From UBA11475 sp902486425 (lineage in GTDB: Bacteria > Bacillota > Clostridia > Christensenellales > Borkfalkiaceae): a stretch of DNA of 64,000 nt. The translations under genes were made by a program, and so were the position numbers. The notes under the pieces are model-generated. The model had not been told where the DNA came from and did no database searches. It saw only the letters and a program-made list of their open reading frames with translations. Location: assembly GCA_902486425.1 (NCBI GenBank), contig CABTOK010000005.1, positions 163,960 through 227,959 on the forward strand. The letters run 5' to 3'. Below, in pieces: positions 41,470 through 50,266 of this stretch. How positions within the stretch are numbered: position 1 is the first letter of the stretch; the number at the start of each line of letters is the position of its first letter.

Positions 41470-42966
41470 GTGAAAAATTTTATATCTAAGTTTATCGACA
41501 AAGACCTTCTTTCGGTAAACAACGGAAAGCAGAAGATGTCCATCATCGCTCTCGCAATACCGATTTTTTTCGAAAATATCGGCGTTCATCTCATCGGTCT
41601 TATACAGACTTCGATGTCTTCTCGCTTTATGGACGGTTTCTTCATCGATGCGTTCAATGTTCCGAATGTGGCAATGGCTCCTTTCAGTACGATACTTTCG
41701 CTTGTAACAACGGGGCTCGGTATACTTTTAAGTATTTATCTCGGCAAGGGCAAAAAGAAGGACTGTGCCGACATAATAGGCACGGCTTACCTTGCTTCGG
41801 GACTTATGTCAATACTTATATACGGTATAGGCTTTCTTTTCGCCGACAGTTATCTCGAACTTTTAGGACTTACCGCCGAAAAGTACGGTCCGTACATGTC
41901 CTATGCGAAGCTGTATTTTAAGGTGAAGATGGTCGCCCTTATCATATACTTTTTTACGACGCCTGTGTTTACCACCGCTTTAAGATGCTACGGCTACACG
42001 CAGTACGGTCTTGTTTCGAGCATAATTTCGAGTGTGGTTACAGCCGTTCTGACGTACGTTGCTTACTACGTTGTAAAAGTACCCAAGGATTCGGTAGTAT
42101 GGGTTGTTTGCGGAATAGGTCTTATAGCGAACTTCGCTTCGCTTGCCTTCGTACTCACGGCGTTCTTCAAAAAAGGACTTAAAATAAGAATATGTATAAA
42201 TTCGAGATGGCTTGCGGCTATCCTGAAGGTAGGCGTTCCCGCAGTTGTGGCGGGGCTTTCGTACGCCATTTCGCAGACGATAACTTCGTCTATATGCGCC
42301 CATCTCGACAAAGACGTTTTGACTGCTAAAAACTATATAAATCAGATAGTGTTCTTCGTATATCAGATAGGCTGGTCGATAGGTCAGGCGAACTCGCTTA
42401 TGGTCGGCAGAATATGCGGTATGGGCGATCTTGACAGGGTTTCGAGAATGCACAGGCAGAATATAAGGCTCGTGTTGTTCTTCAATATAACGATCTCGGT
42501 AATATTCGCGTTGCTTGCGAGACCGCTGTTCGAATTGTTCTTTGCCGCAAACGGGAAAATACTGCATTACGCCGAGATTATCTTGTGGATAGACGTTGCC
42601 GTCGAAGCCGGAAGAGGTATGAACCACGTCGGACAATACGGTCTTAACGCTACCGGCGACGTGCATTATACGACGATAGTTTCGATGACGTCGTGCTGGG
42701 CTTTCAGCGTGGGACTTTCGGCTCTCTTCGTGTACGTGTTTAACTGGGGACTTTACGGAATGTGGGTGGCCTTTGCCGTGGACGAACTATTCCGCGGAAT
42801 AGCCTATTACATAAGGTGGCGTAAAGGCGGCTGGAAGACGAGATACAAAAAGGAAGAAGCCGCTCTCGAAAAGGCTTCGGCAGGTTCTTCGGACAACTCT
42901 TCTGAAAAGGATGTAAATTCCGGCTCTTCGGAAGAAGAGAATAGCGAAGAAGACAAAGCGGTATAA
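41470..42966 (+). CDS. MATE-family efflux transporter
   Basis: This 498-residue protein has about twelve membrane helices in two similar halves, with the MATE-type start ALAIPIFFENIGVHLIGLIQTSMSSRF and a matching second half around YVAYYVV and FVYQIGWSIGQANSLMVGR. Family members export drugs or other organic cations using Na+ or H+. The start is taken as GTG at 41470, since the frame opens only there and no ATG precedes the first helix; the nearest ribosome-like GGAGG is about 25 bases upstream, which is too far. The last 35 residues are acidic and Ser-rich (SSDNSSEKD, SEEENSEED), an unusual soluble tail. Confidence 0.88.
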   Translation: MKNFISKFIDKDLLSVNNGKQKMSIIALAIPIFFENIGVHLIGLIQTSMSSRFMDGFFIDAFNVPNVAMAPFSTILSLVTTGLGILLSIYLGKGKKKDCADIIGTAYLASGLMSILIYGIGFLFADSYLELLGLTAEKYGPYMSYAKLYFKVKMVALIIYFFTTPVFTTALRCYGYTQYGLVSSIISSVVTAVLTYVAYYVVKVPKDSVVWVVCGIGLIANFASLAFVLTAFFKKGLKIRICINSRWLAAILKVGVPAVVAGLSYAISQTITSSICAHLDKDVLTAKNYINQIVFFVYQIGWSIGQANSLMVGRICGMGDLDRVSRMHRQNIRLVLFFNITISVIFALLARPLFELFFAANGKILHYAEIILWIDVAVEAGRGMNHVGQYGLNATGDVHYTTIVSMTSCWAFSVGLSALFVYVFNWGLYGMWVAFAVDELFRGIAYYIRWRKGGWKTRYKKEEAALEKASAGSSDNSSEKDVNSGSSEEENSEEDKAV

Positions 42967-42988
42967 AATATAAATCGGATATTAAAGT

Positions 42989-43016
42989 AAAAGAGCGGTC
43001 GGACCGCTCTTTTTTA
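42989..43016 (+). terminator. Terminator of the MATE gene
   Basis: AAAAGAGCGGTC pairs with GACCGCTCTTTT. Confidence 0.88.
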
Positions 43017-43036
43017 TGAACAAAACCGTTTTTTTT

Positions 43037-43061
43037 ACCTGTATCGCCGAAATCGTACCGC
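43037..43061 (+). repeat. Dispersed REP-like repeat, copy 7
   Basis: ACCTGTATCGCCGAAATC followed by GTACCGC lies in the gap before the ylxM promoter. Confidence 0.72.
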
Positions 43062-43103
43062 AAAGTAAAATTAAGCAATATCTGTAAAAATATGAAAAAA
43101 AAG

Positions 43104-43132
43104 TTGACTTATACGAAAAAATAAGTTATAAT
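43104..43132 (+). promoter_or_regulatory. Sigma-A promoter of the ylxM-ffh operon
   Basis: TTGACT at 43104-43109 and TATAAT at 43127-43132 with a 17-base spacer. Confidence 0.85.
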
Positions 43133-43167
43133 CGTTCTGTAAAGTAAAAAAGCCTTACGGGTGGATC

Positions 43168-43458
43168 ATGAAAGATCTCGGATTTATCGAACTGTACGAA
43201 GTTTATAAAGAGCTGTTCACGGCGAATCAGAGGCGGCTTTTAGATGGATATTACGATTACGATCTGACGCTTTCGGAACTCGCGGAAGAAGCGGGTACGA
43301 CGAGACAGAGCGTATACGACGCCGTCAAAAAGGCAAAAGTTATTTTAAACGAGTACGAGAATAAGCTCGGCTTGCTAAAACTCAAAAAAAAGCTCGATGA
43401 ATTTTCGGAAACGCTTCCGGAAGACAAGAAGAACGAGCTTAAAAACATTCTTTCTTAA
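43168..43458 (+). CDS. ylxM: YlxM-family DNA-binding protein
   Basis: This 96-residue protein has a helix-turn-helix of sigma-70 region 4 type (LTANQRRLLDGYYDYDLTLSELAEEAGTTRQSVYDAVKKA), followed by a charged helix. YlxM is almost always encoded directly before ffh in Firmicutes and is thought to regulate or assist the SRP pathway. Its ATG is supported by a GTGGATC region rather than a classic ribosome site. ffh follows 55 bases later. Confidence 0.93.
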   Translation: MKDLGFIELYEVYKELFTANQRRLLDGYYDYDLTLSELAEEAGTTRQSVYDAVKKAKVILNEYENKLGLLKLKKKLDEFSETLPEDKKNELKNILS

Positions 43459-43513
43459 ATTATATTTATCGAGAATGAATGCGTAACCGCAATAAGAATT
43501 CTGCGAGGTAAAA

Positions 43514-44827
43514 ATGGGAGCGTTCGCGTCATTAAGCGAAAAACTGAATCACGTCTTTTCGAAGATGATGAAGAGAGGTAAACTTACCGAACTCGAGATA
43601 AAAACGGCAATGCGCGAAATACGTATAGCTTTACTCGAAGCGGACGTAAATATCGCCGTAGCCAAAGATTTTTGCAACAAAGTATCCGAAAAGGCGATAG
43701 GACAGGATATATTAAAGTCTCTTTCGCCCACTCAGCAGGTTATAAAAATAGTCCGCGACGAACTTATCGCTTTGATGGGCGGCAAGAATGAAAAACTTTT
43801 AACGGCGGACGCGCCTCCGACGGTCATAATGATGTCCGGTTTGCAGGGCGCAGGCAAGACGACGCTTTGCGGCAAACTTGCCCTCAATATTAAAAAGCAA
43901 GGCAAAAAACCTTTGCTCGCAGCGTGCGACGTGTATAGACCGGCTGCGATAAATCAGCTTAAAGTAGTAGGTTCGCAGGCGGGAGTCGAGGTGTTTGAAA
44001 GGGGACAGGGGAATCCTGTCAAAATAGCGGAAGAAGCCGTTAAATACGCAAAATCCTATGGGTTCGATCCGGTAATCATAGATACCGCAGGCAGACTTCA
44101 GATAGACGAAACTCTTATGGAAGAGCTTGAAAATATCAAAGCCGCCGTTCAGCCGACCGAGATACTTCTTGTCGTCGATGCGATGACCGGTCAGGTTGCG
44201 GTCGAAGTTGCGGATACCTTCAACAAACGTCTCGAAGTAACAGGTCTCGTTCTTACTAAGCTCGACGGCGATACGAGAGGCGGCGCGGCGCTTTCGATGA
44301 GACAGGTTACGGGTAAACCGATAAAGTATTGTTCCGTAGGCGAAAAGCTCGGCGATCTCGAACCGTTTTATCCCGACAGAATGGCTTCGAGAATACTCGG
44401 TATGGGCGACGTGCTTACACTTATCGAAAAGGCCGAAGCGGCTATAACCGAGCAGGAAGCCAAAGAGATGGAGAAGAAGTTCCTTAAAAACTCTTTCACT
44501 CTCGAAGATTATTTAAGCCAGTTCGAAGCGATGAGGAAGATGGGCGGGCTTTCGAGCATACTTTCGATGATGCCGCAGATGCAGGGCAAAATGAAGGTTA
44601 ATCCCGAAGATATAGACGAAAGCAAGATCGAAAAGGTCAAAGCGATAATCTATTCGATGACTCCGAAAGAAAGAAGAGATCCGTCGATACTCAACTATTC
44701 CCGCAAAATGCGTGTAGCAAAAGGTGCGGGAACGGACATTCAGGAAGTAAACAAACTCTTGAAGCAGTACGAACAGAGTAAGCAGATGATGAAGCAGATG
44801 AAGAACAATAAACGCTTCGGATTCTGA
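43514..44827 (+). CDS. ffh: Signal recognition particle protein
   Basis: This 437-residue GTPase binds the 4.5S/6S RNA and signal sequences of nascent membrane proteins. The N domain (about 1-90) is followed by the G domain with GLQGAGKTT (G1), DTAGRLQ (G3), TKLDGDTRGG (G4) and GEKLGDLEPF. The Met-rich M domain occupies about 300-437 (MRKMGGLSSILSMMPQMQ, then QSKQMMKQMKNNKRFGF), ending like other Ffh proteins. Length is slightly short but normal. GCGAGG precedes the ATG. Confidence 0.98.
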   Translation: MGAFASLSEKLNHVFSKMMKRGKLTELEIKTAMREIRIALLEADVNIAVAKDFCNKVSEKAIGQDILKSLSPTQQVIKIVRDELIALMGGKNEKLLTADAPPTVIMMSGLQGAGKTTLCGKLALNIKKQGKKPLLAACDVYRPAAINQLKVVGSQAGVEVFERGQGNPVKIAEEAVKYAKSYGFDPVIIDTAGRLQIDETLMEELENIKAAVQPTEILLVVDAMTGQVAVEVADTFNKRLEVTGLVLTKLDGDTRGGAALSMRQVTGKPIKYCSVGEKLGDLEPFYPDRMASRILGMGDVLTLIEKAEAAITEQEAKEMEKKFLKNSFTLEDYLSQFEAMRKMGGLSSILSMMPQMQGKMKVNPEDIDESKIEKVKAIIYSMTPKERRDPSILNYSRKMRVAKGAGTDIQEVNKLLKQYEQSKQMMKQMKNNKRFGF

Positions 44828-44945
44828 AACGACAAATAATAAACGCTCGGGTAACCGGCGGAAAAAGCAAAAAACGCGAAAGCGTAAAAATAAAAAACAA
44901 AAATTTATATTTATAAAAGCCAAGGAAGGCTTACAAGGAGAAATC

Positions 44946-45200
44946 ATGGCAGTAAAAATGAGATTAACAAGACTCGGCGACAAAAAATCACCTTTCTATC
45001 GTATCGTAGTAATCGATTCGAGAAAGGCTCGCGATGACGGATATATCGAAAAAATCGGTCATTACGATCCCAAAACCAAGGAACTCGCTATAAACGAAGA
45101 AGCGGCTAAAAAATGGCTCGCGAACGGCGTTCAGCCCACCGAAACCGTTAAGACTTTGCTTGTAAAACAGGGTATCCTCGAAGGCAAAAAGTCGAAATAA
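44946..45200 (+). CDS. rpsP: 30S ribosomal protein S16
   Basis: This 84-residue protein is S16, a helper of 30S assembly: VKMRLTRLGDKKSPFYRIVVIDSRKARDDGYIEKIGHYDP is the family hallmark. AAGGAG precedes the ATG. Highly conserved neighbours are ffh before and khpA 12 bases after. Confidence 0.98.
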   Translation: MAVKMRLTRLGDKKSPFYRIVVIDSRKARDDGYIEKIGHYDPKTKELAINEEAAKKWLANGVQPTETVKTLLVKQGILEGKKSK

Positions 45201-45212
45201 GGACAGTAAATA

Positions 45213-45455
45213 ATGTTAGATCTTATTAAATACATCGTTGAAAGATTTGCCGATCATAAGGACGAAATCGAATACAAGGTTTCCGAAAACGGCAAAAACG
45301 TAGACGTTACCGTCGTTCTTTGCGACGACGATATGGGCAAGGTTATCGGCAGACAGGGCAAACTTGCGAAGGCTCTCCGTACGCTCGTCAAGGCTGCCGC
45401 GCAGAAAGAAAATAAAAGATACAATATCGAAATCAAAGGCAAAAGCGAAATATAA
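45213..45455 (+). CDS. khpA: KH-domain RNA-binding protein KhpA
   Basis: This 80-residue protein (YlqC in Bacillus) has one KH domain with the GxxG loop in GKVIGRQGKLAKALRTLV. It pairs with KhpB in Gram-positives to bind small RNAs and affects cell shape and division. The start follows rpsP by 12 bases. A strong terminator lies 26 bases after its stop. Confidence 0.95.
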   Translation: MLDLIKYIVERFADHKDEIEYKVSENGKNVDVTVVLCDDDMGKVIGRQGKLAKALRTLVKAAAQKENKRYNIEIKGKSEI

Positions 45456-45481
45456 TTTGCTTTTTTAAGACTTGATTTTAC

Positions 45482-45512
45482 GGGGAATAAGACTTGTTAT
45501 TCCCCTTTTTTT
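45482..45512 (+). terminator. Strong terminator inside the operon, between khpA and rimM
   Basis: GGGGAATAA pairs with TTATTCCCC around GACTTG, followed by seven T. Since rimM has no obvious promoter of its own in the 30 bases left, it may be a partial terminator that sets expression ratios. Confidence 0.9.
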
Positions 45513-45543
45513 CGGGATAAAGATTTTTCTTTACGGGTTATTT

Positions 45544-46056
45544 ATGGAAAAGTTTTTACTTGTCGGCGAAATCGTAAAGCCGCAGGGTATAAAAGGCGAA
45601 GTAAAACTAAAAACTTACGTCGACGACGTAAAAAGGTTCAAAAAACTCAAAGAAGCGTATATAGACGACAAATGCGTAAAAGTTTCGGACGCGAGAATTT
45701 CGGGACAGGACGTGTATTTGTCTTTTTGCGGAGTATTCGACAGAAACGCCGCGGAGCTTTTGCGCGGTAAAAAAGTTTTCGTTTCGCGCGAGAACGCAGT
45801 CGAACTTAAAGAAGGCAGTTACTTTATAGCGGACGTAATAGGTTCCGCAGTCATATTAAAAGGCGAAACGGACGAAGAAGCAGGCGTCGTGGACGATATA
45901 ATAAAATATTCGTCGGACGTGTATTTCTGCTCGGACGGCGGTAAAAAGTTCATGTTTCCGCTGCTTAAAGATCTTCTGATAAAAATAGATGCGGAAGAAA
46001 AGAAAGTTTACCTTGATAAAAAGCGTTTTTACGAGGTGGTTTCTTATGAAGATTAG
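45544..46056 (+). CDS. rimM: Ribosome maturation factor RimM
   Basis: This 170-residue protein helps mature the 30S head and binds S19. The N-terminal domain has LLVGEIVKPQGIKGEVKLKTYVDDVKRF, and the C-terminal PRC-barrel holds ISY-like IADVIGSAVI and the ending LLIKIDAEEKKVYLDKKRFYEVVSYED. The start at 45544 places LLVGEIV at the usual position; the longer frame would add 24 hydrophobic residues read through the terminator. It overlaps trmD by 11 bases. Confidence 0.93.
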   Translation: MEKFLLVGEIVKPQGIKGEVKLKTYVDDVKRFKKLKEAYIDDKCVKVSDARISGQDVYLSFCGVFDRNAAELLRGKKVFVSRENAVELKEGSYFIADVIGSAVILKGETDEEAGVVDDIIKYSSDVYFCSDGGKKFMFPLLKDLLIKIDAEEKKVYLDKKRFYEVVSYED

Positions 46057-46777
46057 TATTCTTACGCTTTTTCCGGAAATGTTCGCTCCATTAAAAGAGA
46101 GCATTATCGGAAGGGCTGTAAAAAACGGCAAGGTCGAAATCGAATATTTTAACATAAGGGACTACTCAAAAGACAAGCACCGCAAGACGGACGACGCGCC
46201 TTTCGGCGGCGGGGCGGGCATGCTTATGACGCCGCAGCCTATCGCCGATTGCATTACGGCGGTAGATCCCGAACATAAGGCGAAAAGAATTTATATGTCT
46301 CCCAAGGGCAGAAGGTTCGATCAGTCCGTAGTAAGGGAACTTTCCGAAAAGAAAGAAGATCTTATTCTTTTATGCGGACATTACGAAGGAGTGGATCAAC
46401 GGGTTATAGACCTTTTCATCGACGACGAAATTTCGATAGGCGACTACGTTTTAACGGGAGGCGAACTCCCCGCTATGGTAGTGACCGACGCGGTCTGCAG
46501 GTATCTGGACGGCGTTTTAAACGCAGACTCCGTAACGTACGAAAGTTTTTCGGACGGCAAACTCGAATACCCGCAGTATACTCGCCCGCAGGTTTTTATG
46601 GGACTCGAAGTGCCTGAAGTTTTGATTTCAGGCGACCATAAAAAGGTGGACTTGTGGAGAGAGAAGGAAGCCCTGGATCTTACTAAAAGGCTTCGTCCCG
46701 ACCTTGTTCCGGCAGAAGATATTAAAGAAGAAAATCCCGTTAAAAAGAAAAACAAAAGGGAAAACAAGGGGGAATAA
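46046..46777 (+). CDS. trmD: tRNA (guanine-N1)-methyltransferase
   Basis: This 243-residue SPOUT enzyme methylates G37 of tRNAs that read codons with G next to the anticodon, preventing frameshifts. Hallmarks are ISILTLFPEMF, RDYSKDKHRKTDDAPFGGGAGM, and the trefoil knot ICGHYEGVDQRV-type segment LLCGHYEGVDQRVIDLFIDDEISIGDYVLTGGELPA. The start at 46046 overlaps the rimM stop and has GAGGTGG upstream. rbgA follows immediately after the stop, which is the conserved Firmicute order, except that rplS is not next to it. Confidence 0.98.
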   Translation: MKISILTLFPEMFAPLKESIIGRAVKNGKVEIEYFNIRDYSKDKHRKTDDAPFGGGAGMLMTPQPIADCITAVDPEHKAKRIYMSPKGRRFDQSVVRELSEKKEDLILLCGHYEGVDQRVIDLFIDDEISIGDYVLTGGELPAMVVTDAVCRYLDGVLNADSVTYESFSDGKLEYPQYTRPQVFMGLEVPEVLISGDHKKVDLWREKEALDLTKRLRPDLVPAEDIKEENPVKKKNKRENKGE

Positions 46778-47611
46778 ATGGACGTTATACAGTGGTACCC
46801 CGGGCATATGGCGAAAGCCATGCGCAAGATGGAAGAAAGCGTAAAACTCGTGGACGGCGGTTGTATAGTGCTGGACGCAAGATGCCCTTACGCGTGCGAA
46901 AACAGAAAGATAGAAAGACTTTTCGGAACTAAGCCGATACTTTTCGTTCTGAATAAAGCCGACCTTGTCGATAAAAACGACCTTACAAGGCTTACGGCGG
47001 AGTATATTAAAAACAAAAGAAACGTAATTGCGATAGATTCTAGATCGAAAAGTGATATAAAAGCCTTGTACGACAAGATTTTTTCGATCCTTAAAGAAAA
47101 GATAGAAGCAAACAGGCAAAAAGGCTATTTCCGTCCGGTGAGAATTATGGTCGCGGGCATCCCGAATACGGGCAAATCGACTATAATAAACGCGCTTGCC
47201 GGCGGTAAAAAGGCGCAGGTCGGCGACAAAGCGGGCGTTACGAGAAGCAATCAGTGGATAAAACTCGAAGAACTCGAACTTCTGGATACTCCCGGAACTA
47301 TGCCGCCGTCGTTTTCCGATCAGCAAGCCGCTTTAAGGCTCGCGTTTATCGGAAGCGTAAACGACGAAATTCTGGACAGTGCGGATTTGTGTTTCGAACT
47401 GATAAAGTTTTTAGCCGAAAAGTATCCCGAAAACCTTAAAGAGAGATACAAACTCGATGCTTTATCGGAAGTTCCGCTCGAAAACTTCGAAGCGATATGC
47501 AAGGCGAGGGGCTATATCAAAAAGGGTGCGGAATACGATTACGACCGTTGCGCCAAAGCGGTTATAGACGATCTGCGTTCGGGCAAGCTCGGCAAAATAG
47601 TTTTCGAATAA
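46778..47611 (+). CDS. rbgA: Ribosome biogenesis GTPase RbgA (YlqF)
   Basis: This 277-residue circularly permuted GTPase is needed late in 50S assembly. It starts VIQWYPGHMAKAMRKM, then G4 (NKADL) precedes G1 (GIPNTGKST) and G3 (DTPG), the YlqF order. The C-terminal helical domain contains the TAGS-like ending IDDLRSGKLGKI. GGGGG precedes the ATG, which starts right after the trmD stop. Confidence 0.97.
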   Translation: MDVIQWYPGHMAKAMRKMEESVKLVDGGCIVLDARCPYACENRKIERLFGTKPILFVLNKADLVDKNDLTRLTAEYIKNKRNVIAIDSRSKSDIKALYDKIFSILKEKIEANRQKGYFRPVRIMVAGIPNTGKSTIINALAGGKKAQVGDKAGVTRSNQWIKLEELELLDTPGTMPPSFSDQQAALRLAFIGSVNDEILDSADLCFELIKFLAEKYPENLKERYKLDALSEVPLENFEAICKARGYIKKGAEYDYDRCAKAVIDDLRSGKLGKIVFE

Positions 47612-47633
47612 TCGCGGTTAAAAAACAGATATT

Positions 47634-48290
47634 ATGAAGAAAGAAAAAGTAAGCGTAAAAGAAAAGCTTGAAATCGAAAAAGAATTTTTAAGTAAAAGGC
47701 TCGGTTTAGTCGCCGGCGTGGACGAAGTCGGCAGAGGTCCGCTCGCCGGTCCCGTAGTATGCTGTGCCGTTATCATGCCTCTCGAAGAAAATCTTCTTAT
47801 CGAAGGCGTTGACGACTCCAAAAAACTTTCGGCGAAAAAGAGAGAAGAGCTTGCCTCGTTGATAAAAGAAAGAGCGGTTTCGTACAATATATACGAAGTT
47901 TCGCCGGAAGTTATAGACGAAATAAACATATTGAACGCCGTAAAAATTTGCATGGTTAAAGCGGTCGAAGGGTTAAAAGTAAAGCCTTCCGCCCTTATCG
48001 TGGACGGCAATGATACTCATCTCGATTTTTCCGCAGACGATTATCTTGAAGAAGTAAAATACGTAGTAAAAGGCGATGCGAAAAGTTATACGGTGGGTTG
48101 CGCTTCTATATTAGCCAAGGTTTACCGTGATAATCTTATGGATAATTATGATTCCGTTTATCCGGAATACGGCTTTATAAAACATAAAGGCTACGGCACG
48201 GCGTTACATATCGAAGCGATTAAAAGTCACGGTTTAACGCCTATACACCGTAAATCCTTTACAAAAAATTTTGTTGAACAAGACCGGTAA
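47634..48290 (+). CDS. rnhB: Ribonuclease HII
   Basis: This 218-residue nuclease nicks RNA in RNA-DNA hybrids, starting with ribonucleotides misincorporated in DNA. The catalytic set is visible: AGVDEVGRGPLAGPV (Asp, Glu), VDGND (Asp) and the last Asp in LAKVYRDNLM, with KGYGTALHIEAIKSHGLTPIHRKSF following. It has a short helical N-terminus (KEKVSVKEKLEIEKEFL) seen in Firmicute enzymes. It follows rbgA as usual. A copy of the dispersed repeat starts just after the stop. Confidence 0.97.
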   Translation: MKKEKVSVKEKLEIEKEFLSKRLGLVAGVDEVGRGPLAGPVVCCAVIMPLEENLLIEGVDDSKKLSAKKREELASLIKERAVSYNIYEVSPEVIDEINILNAVKICMVKAVEGLKVKPSALIVDGNDTHLDFSADDYLEEVKYVVKGDAKSYTVGCASILAKVYRDNLMDNYDSVYPEYGFIKHKGYGTALHIEAIKSHGLTPIHRKSFTKNFVEQDR

Positions 48291-48292
48291 AA

Positions 48293-48365
48293 GGTAACGT
48301 TTCGAAAATACAGGTACGACAAAACGAAGCCTTTTTCGGGCAAAAGTATCGTCGAAACGATACCG
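48293..48365. repeat. Dispersed REP-like repeat, copies 8 and 9
   Basis: Copy 8 (48293-48315, minus orientation) reads GGTAACGTTTCGAAAATACA with GGT. Copy 9 (48346-48365) is the perfect hairpin GTATCGTCGAAACGATACCG, arms GTATCGT and ACGATAC. They form a pair between rnhB and the flavoprotein gene. Confidence 0.65.
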
Positions 48366-48409
48366 TAAAACGATAAAACAAGCAAATATAAAAAAATAAG
48401 GAAGTAAAA

Positions 48410-49786
48410 ATGAGTTACAAAAAAGAGTATGACGTAATAATAATCGGCGCAGGTCCCGGAGGAATATTTTCCGCTTACGAACTTAAAGATTCGGGTTTAA
48501 AAGTAGCGGTCTTCGAAGAAGGCTTTCCTCTTGAAAAAAGAAGATGCCCCATCGACGGCGAAAAGATAAAAACCTGCGTTAAGTGTAAAACCTGTTCGAT
48601 AATGTCCGGGTTCGGCGGCGCGGGAGCGTTTTCGGACGGGAAGTACAATATTACGAACGACTTCGGCGGAAGTTTATACGAACATATCGGCAGAAAAAAG
48701 GCTCTCGAACTTATGGAGTACGTCGATAAGATAAACCTAAAGCACGGCGGCGAAGGAACAAAACTTTATTCTACGGCAGGCACGAGATTTTCGAAAATCT
48801 GCATGCAGAACAAACTTTCGCTTCTGAACGCAAAAGTAAGACATCTCGGCACGGATATAAATTACACCGTTCTCGGTAATATTTACGACGAAATAAAAAA
48901 TAAGGTCGATTTCTACTTTTCTGATCCGGTAAAGGACGTAAAAAAGGTCGAAAACGGGTTCGAAATCATCGCAGACGGCGAATATTTTGCGAAAAAGTGC
49001 ATAATTTCGGTCGGAAGAAGCGGCAGCAAATGGATGGAAGAAACCTGTAAAAATCTCGGAATCCACACAAGCTCGAACAGAGTCGATATAGGCGTAAGAG
49101 TCGAACTCCCCGCGCTTATCTTCGAAGATCTTACGAACGAACTTTACGAAAGCAAAATCGTTTACAGAACGGAAGAATTCGAAGACAACGTGAGAACCTT
49201 CTGCATGAATCCGCACGGAATAGTCGTTAACGAAAACACGAACGGCATAATTACGGTAAACGGACACAGCTTCGAAGGCGACGACAAAAAGACCGAAAAC
49301 ACAAACTTCGCACTGCTTGTTTCGAAGCATTTTTCGGAACCGTTCAAGGACAGCAACGGCTACGGCGAAAGCATAGCGAGACTTTCGAACATGCTTGGCG
49401 GCGGCGTTATCGTTCAGCGTTTCGGCGATCTTGTAAGAGGCAGAAGAAGCACTCCGAAGCGTATCGAAGAAGGTCTTGTAAATCCTACTCTTAAAGCGAC
49501 TCCCGGCGATCTCAGCCTTGTTCTTCCGAAGAGAATTTTAGACGGAATAATCGAAATGATTTACGCGCTCGACAAAGTCGCTCCCGGCACGGCTAACGAC
49601 GATACCCTTTTATACGGAGTGGAAGTCAAGTTCTACAATATGGAAGTCGACACGGACGAAAATTTAGAAACGAATTACAAAGGCTTGTACGTAATAGGCG
49701 ACGGCAGCGGCGTAACCCATTCGCTTTCGCACGCGTCGGCAAGCGGCGTTTACGTTGCGAGAAAAATTCTCGAAGAAAATAATTAG
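48410..49786 (+). CDS. FAD-dependent oxidoreductase with Cys cluster
   Basis: This 458-residue flavoprotein starts with a Rossmann FAD site, IIGAGPGGIFSAYELKDSGLKVAVFEEG. Residues about 45-70 hold RRCPIDGEKIKTCVKCKTCSIMSGFGGAGAFSDGK, where the cysteines and the GGAGAFSDGK segment define a group of NAD(FAD)-utilising dehydrogenases common in Clostridia. LVRGRRSTPKRIEEG and GDGSGVTHSLSHASASG near the C-terminus fit the same group. The substrate is unknown. AAGGAAG precedes the ATG. Confidence 0.85.
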   Translation: MSYKKEYDVIIIGAGPGGIFSAYELKDSGLKVAVFEEGFPLEKRRCPIDGEKIKTCVKCKTCSIMSGFGGAGAFSDGKYNITNDFGGSLYEHIGRKKALELMEYVDKINLKHGGEGTKLYSTAGTRFSKICMQNKLSLLNAKVRHLGTDINYTVLGNIYDEIKNKVDFYFSDPVKDVKKVENGFEIIADGEYFAKKCIISVGRSGSKWMEETCKNLGIHTSSNRVDIGVRVELPALIFEDLTNELYESKIVYRTEEFEDNVRTFCMNPHGIVVNENTNGIITVNGHSFEGDDKKTENTNFALLVSKHFSEPFKDSNGYGESIARLSNMLGGGVIVQRFGDLVRGRRSTPKRIEEGLVNPTLKATPGDLSLVLPKRILDGIIEMIYALDKVAPGTANDDTLLYGVEVKFYNMEVDTDENLETNYKGLYVIGDGSGVTHSLSHASASGVYVARKILEENN

Positions 49787-49802
49787 CATATTTATGTATT
49801 AA

Positions 49803-49825
49803 GGTAATATTTCGGCGATACAGGT
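49803..49825 (-). repeat. Dispersed REP-like repeat, copy 10
   Basis: GGTAATATTTCGGCGATACA then GGT lies between the flavoprotein gene and yraN. Confidence 0.72.
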
Positions 49826-49888
49826 AAAGCCGTTTTGTATCGAAAATTCGCAAAATTATCGCAAACCGCTTTAAAATAAGGGGTAAAT

Positions 49889-50266
49889 ATGAATGGTAAA
49901 GAAGCTGACGTAATTAAAAAGATAACCGGAAGAGCGGGCGAAAACTCCGCCGCAAATTATATAAAAAGCCGTAAAATGAAAATTATAAAAAGGAATTACG
50001 TTACGCCTTTCGGCGAAATCGACATAATAGCAAATGACGGCGACTATATCGTTTTTATCGAGGTAAAAACAAGGAGCGGCAACCGTTACGGCGCGCCTTC
50101 CGAAGCGGTGGACAAAATAAAGCGCAAGCATATAGTCGATTCGGCAAAATATTATCTCAAAGTAACGGATAACACCGAAGCGTTTACACGTTTCGACGTG
50201 GCGGAAGTGTTTTCGGATAACGGATGCTACGCCGTGAACTACATCGAAGACGCGTTTTATTTATAG
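49889..50266 (+). CDS. yraN: YraN family nuclease-fold protein (UPF0102)
   Basis: This 125-residue protein has the PD-(D/E)XK-like core of the YraN family: GRAGENSAANYIKS, RNYVTPFGEIDIIANDGDYIVFIEVKTRSG and the final FDVAEVF. The Glu, Asp and ExK residues of the nuclease site are present. The biochemical role is unproven; a link to Holliday junction or DNA uptake has been suggested because it often lies near rnhB and dprA, as here. AAGGGG precedes the ATG. Confidence 0.92.
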   Translation: MNGKEADVIKKITGRAGENSAANYIKSRKMKIIKRNYVTPFGEIDIIANDGDYIVFIEVKTRSGNRYGAPSEAVDKIKRKHIVDSAKYYLKVTDNTEAFTRFDVAEVFSDNGCYAVNYIEDAFYL

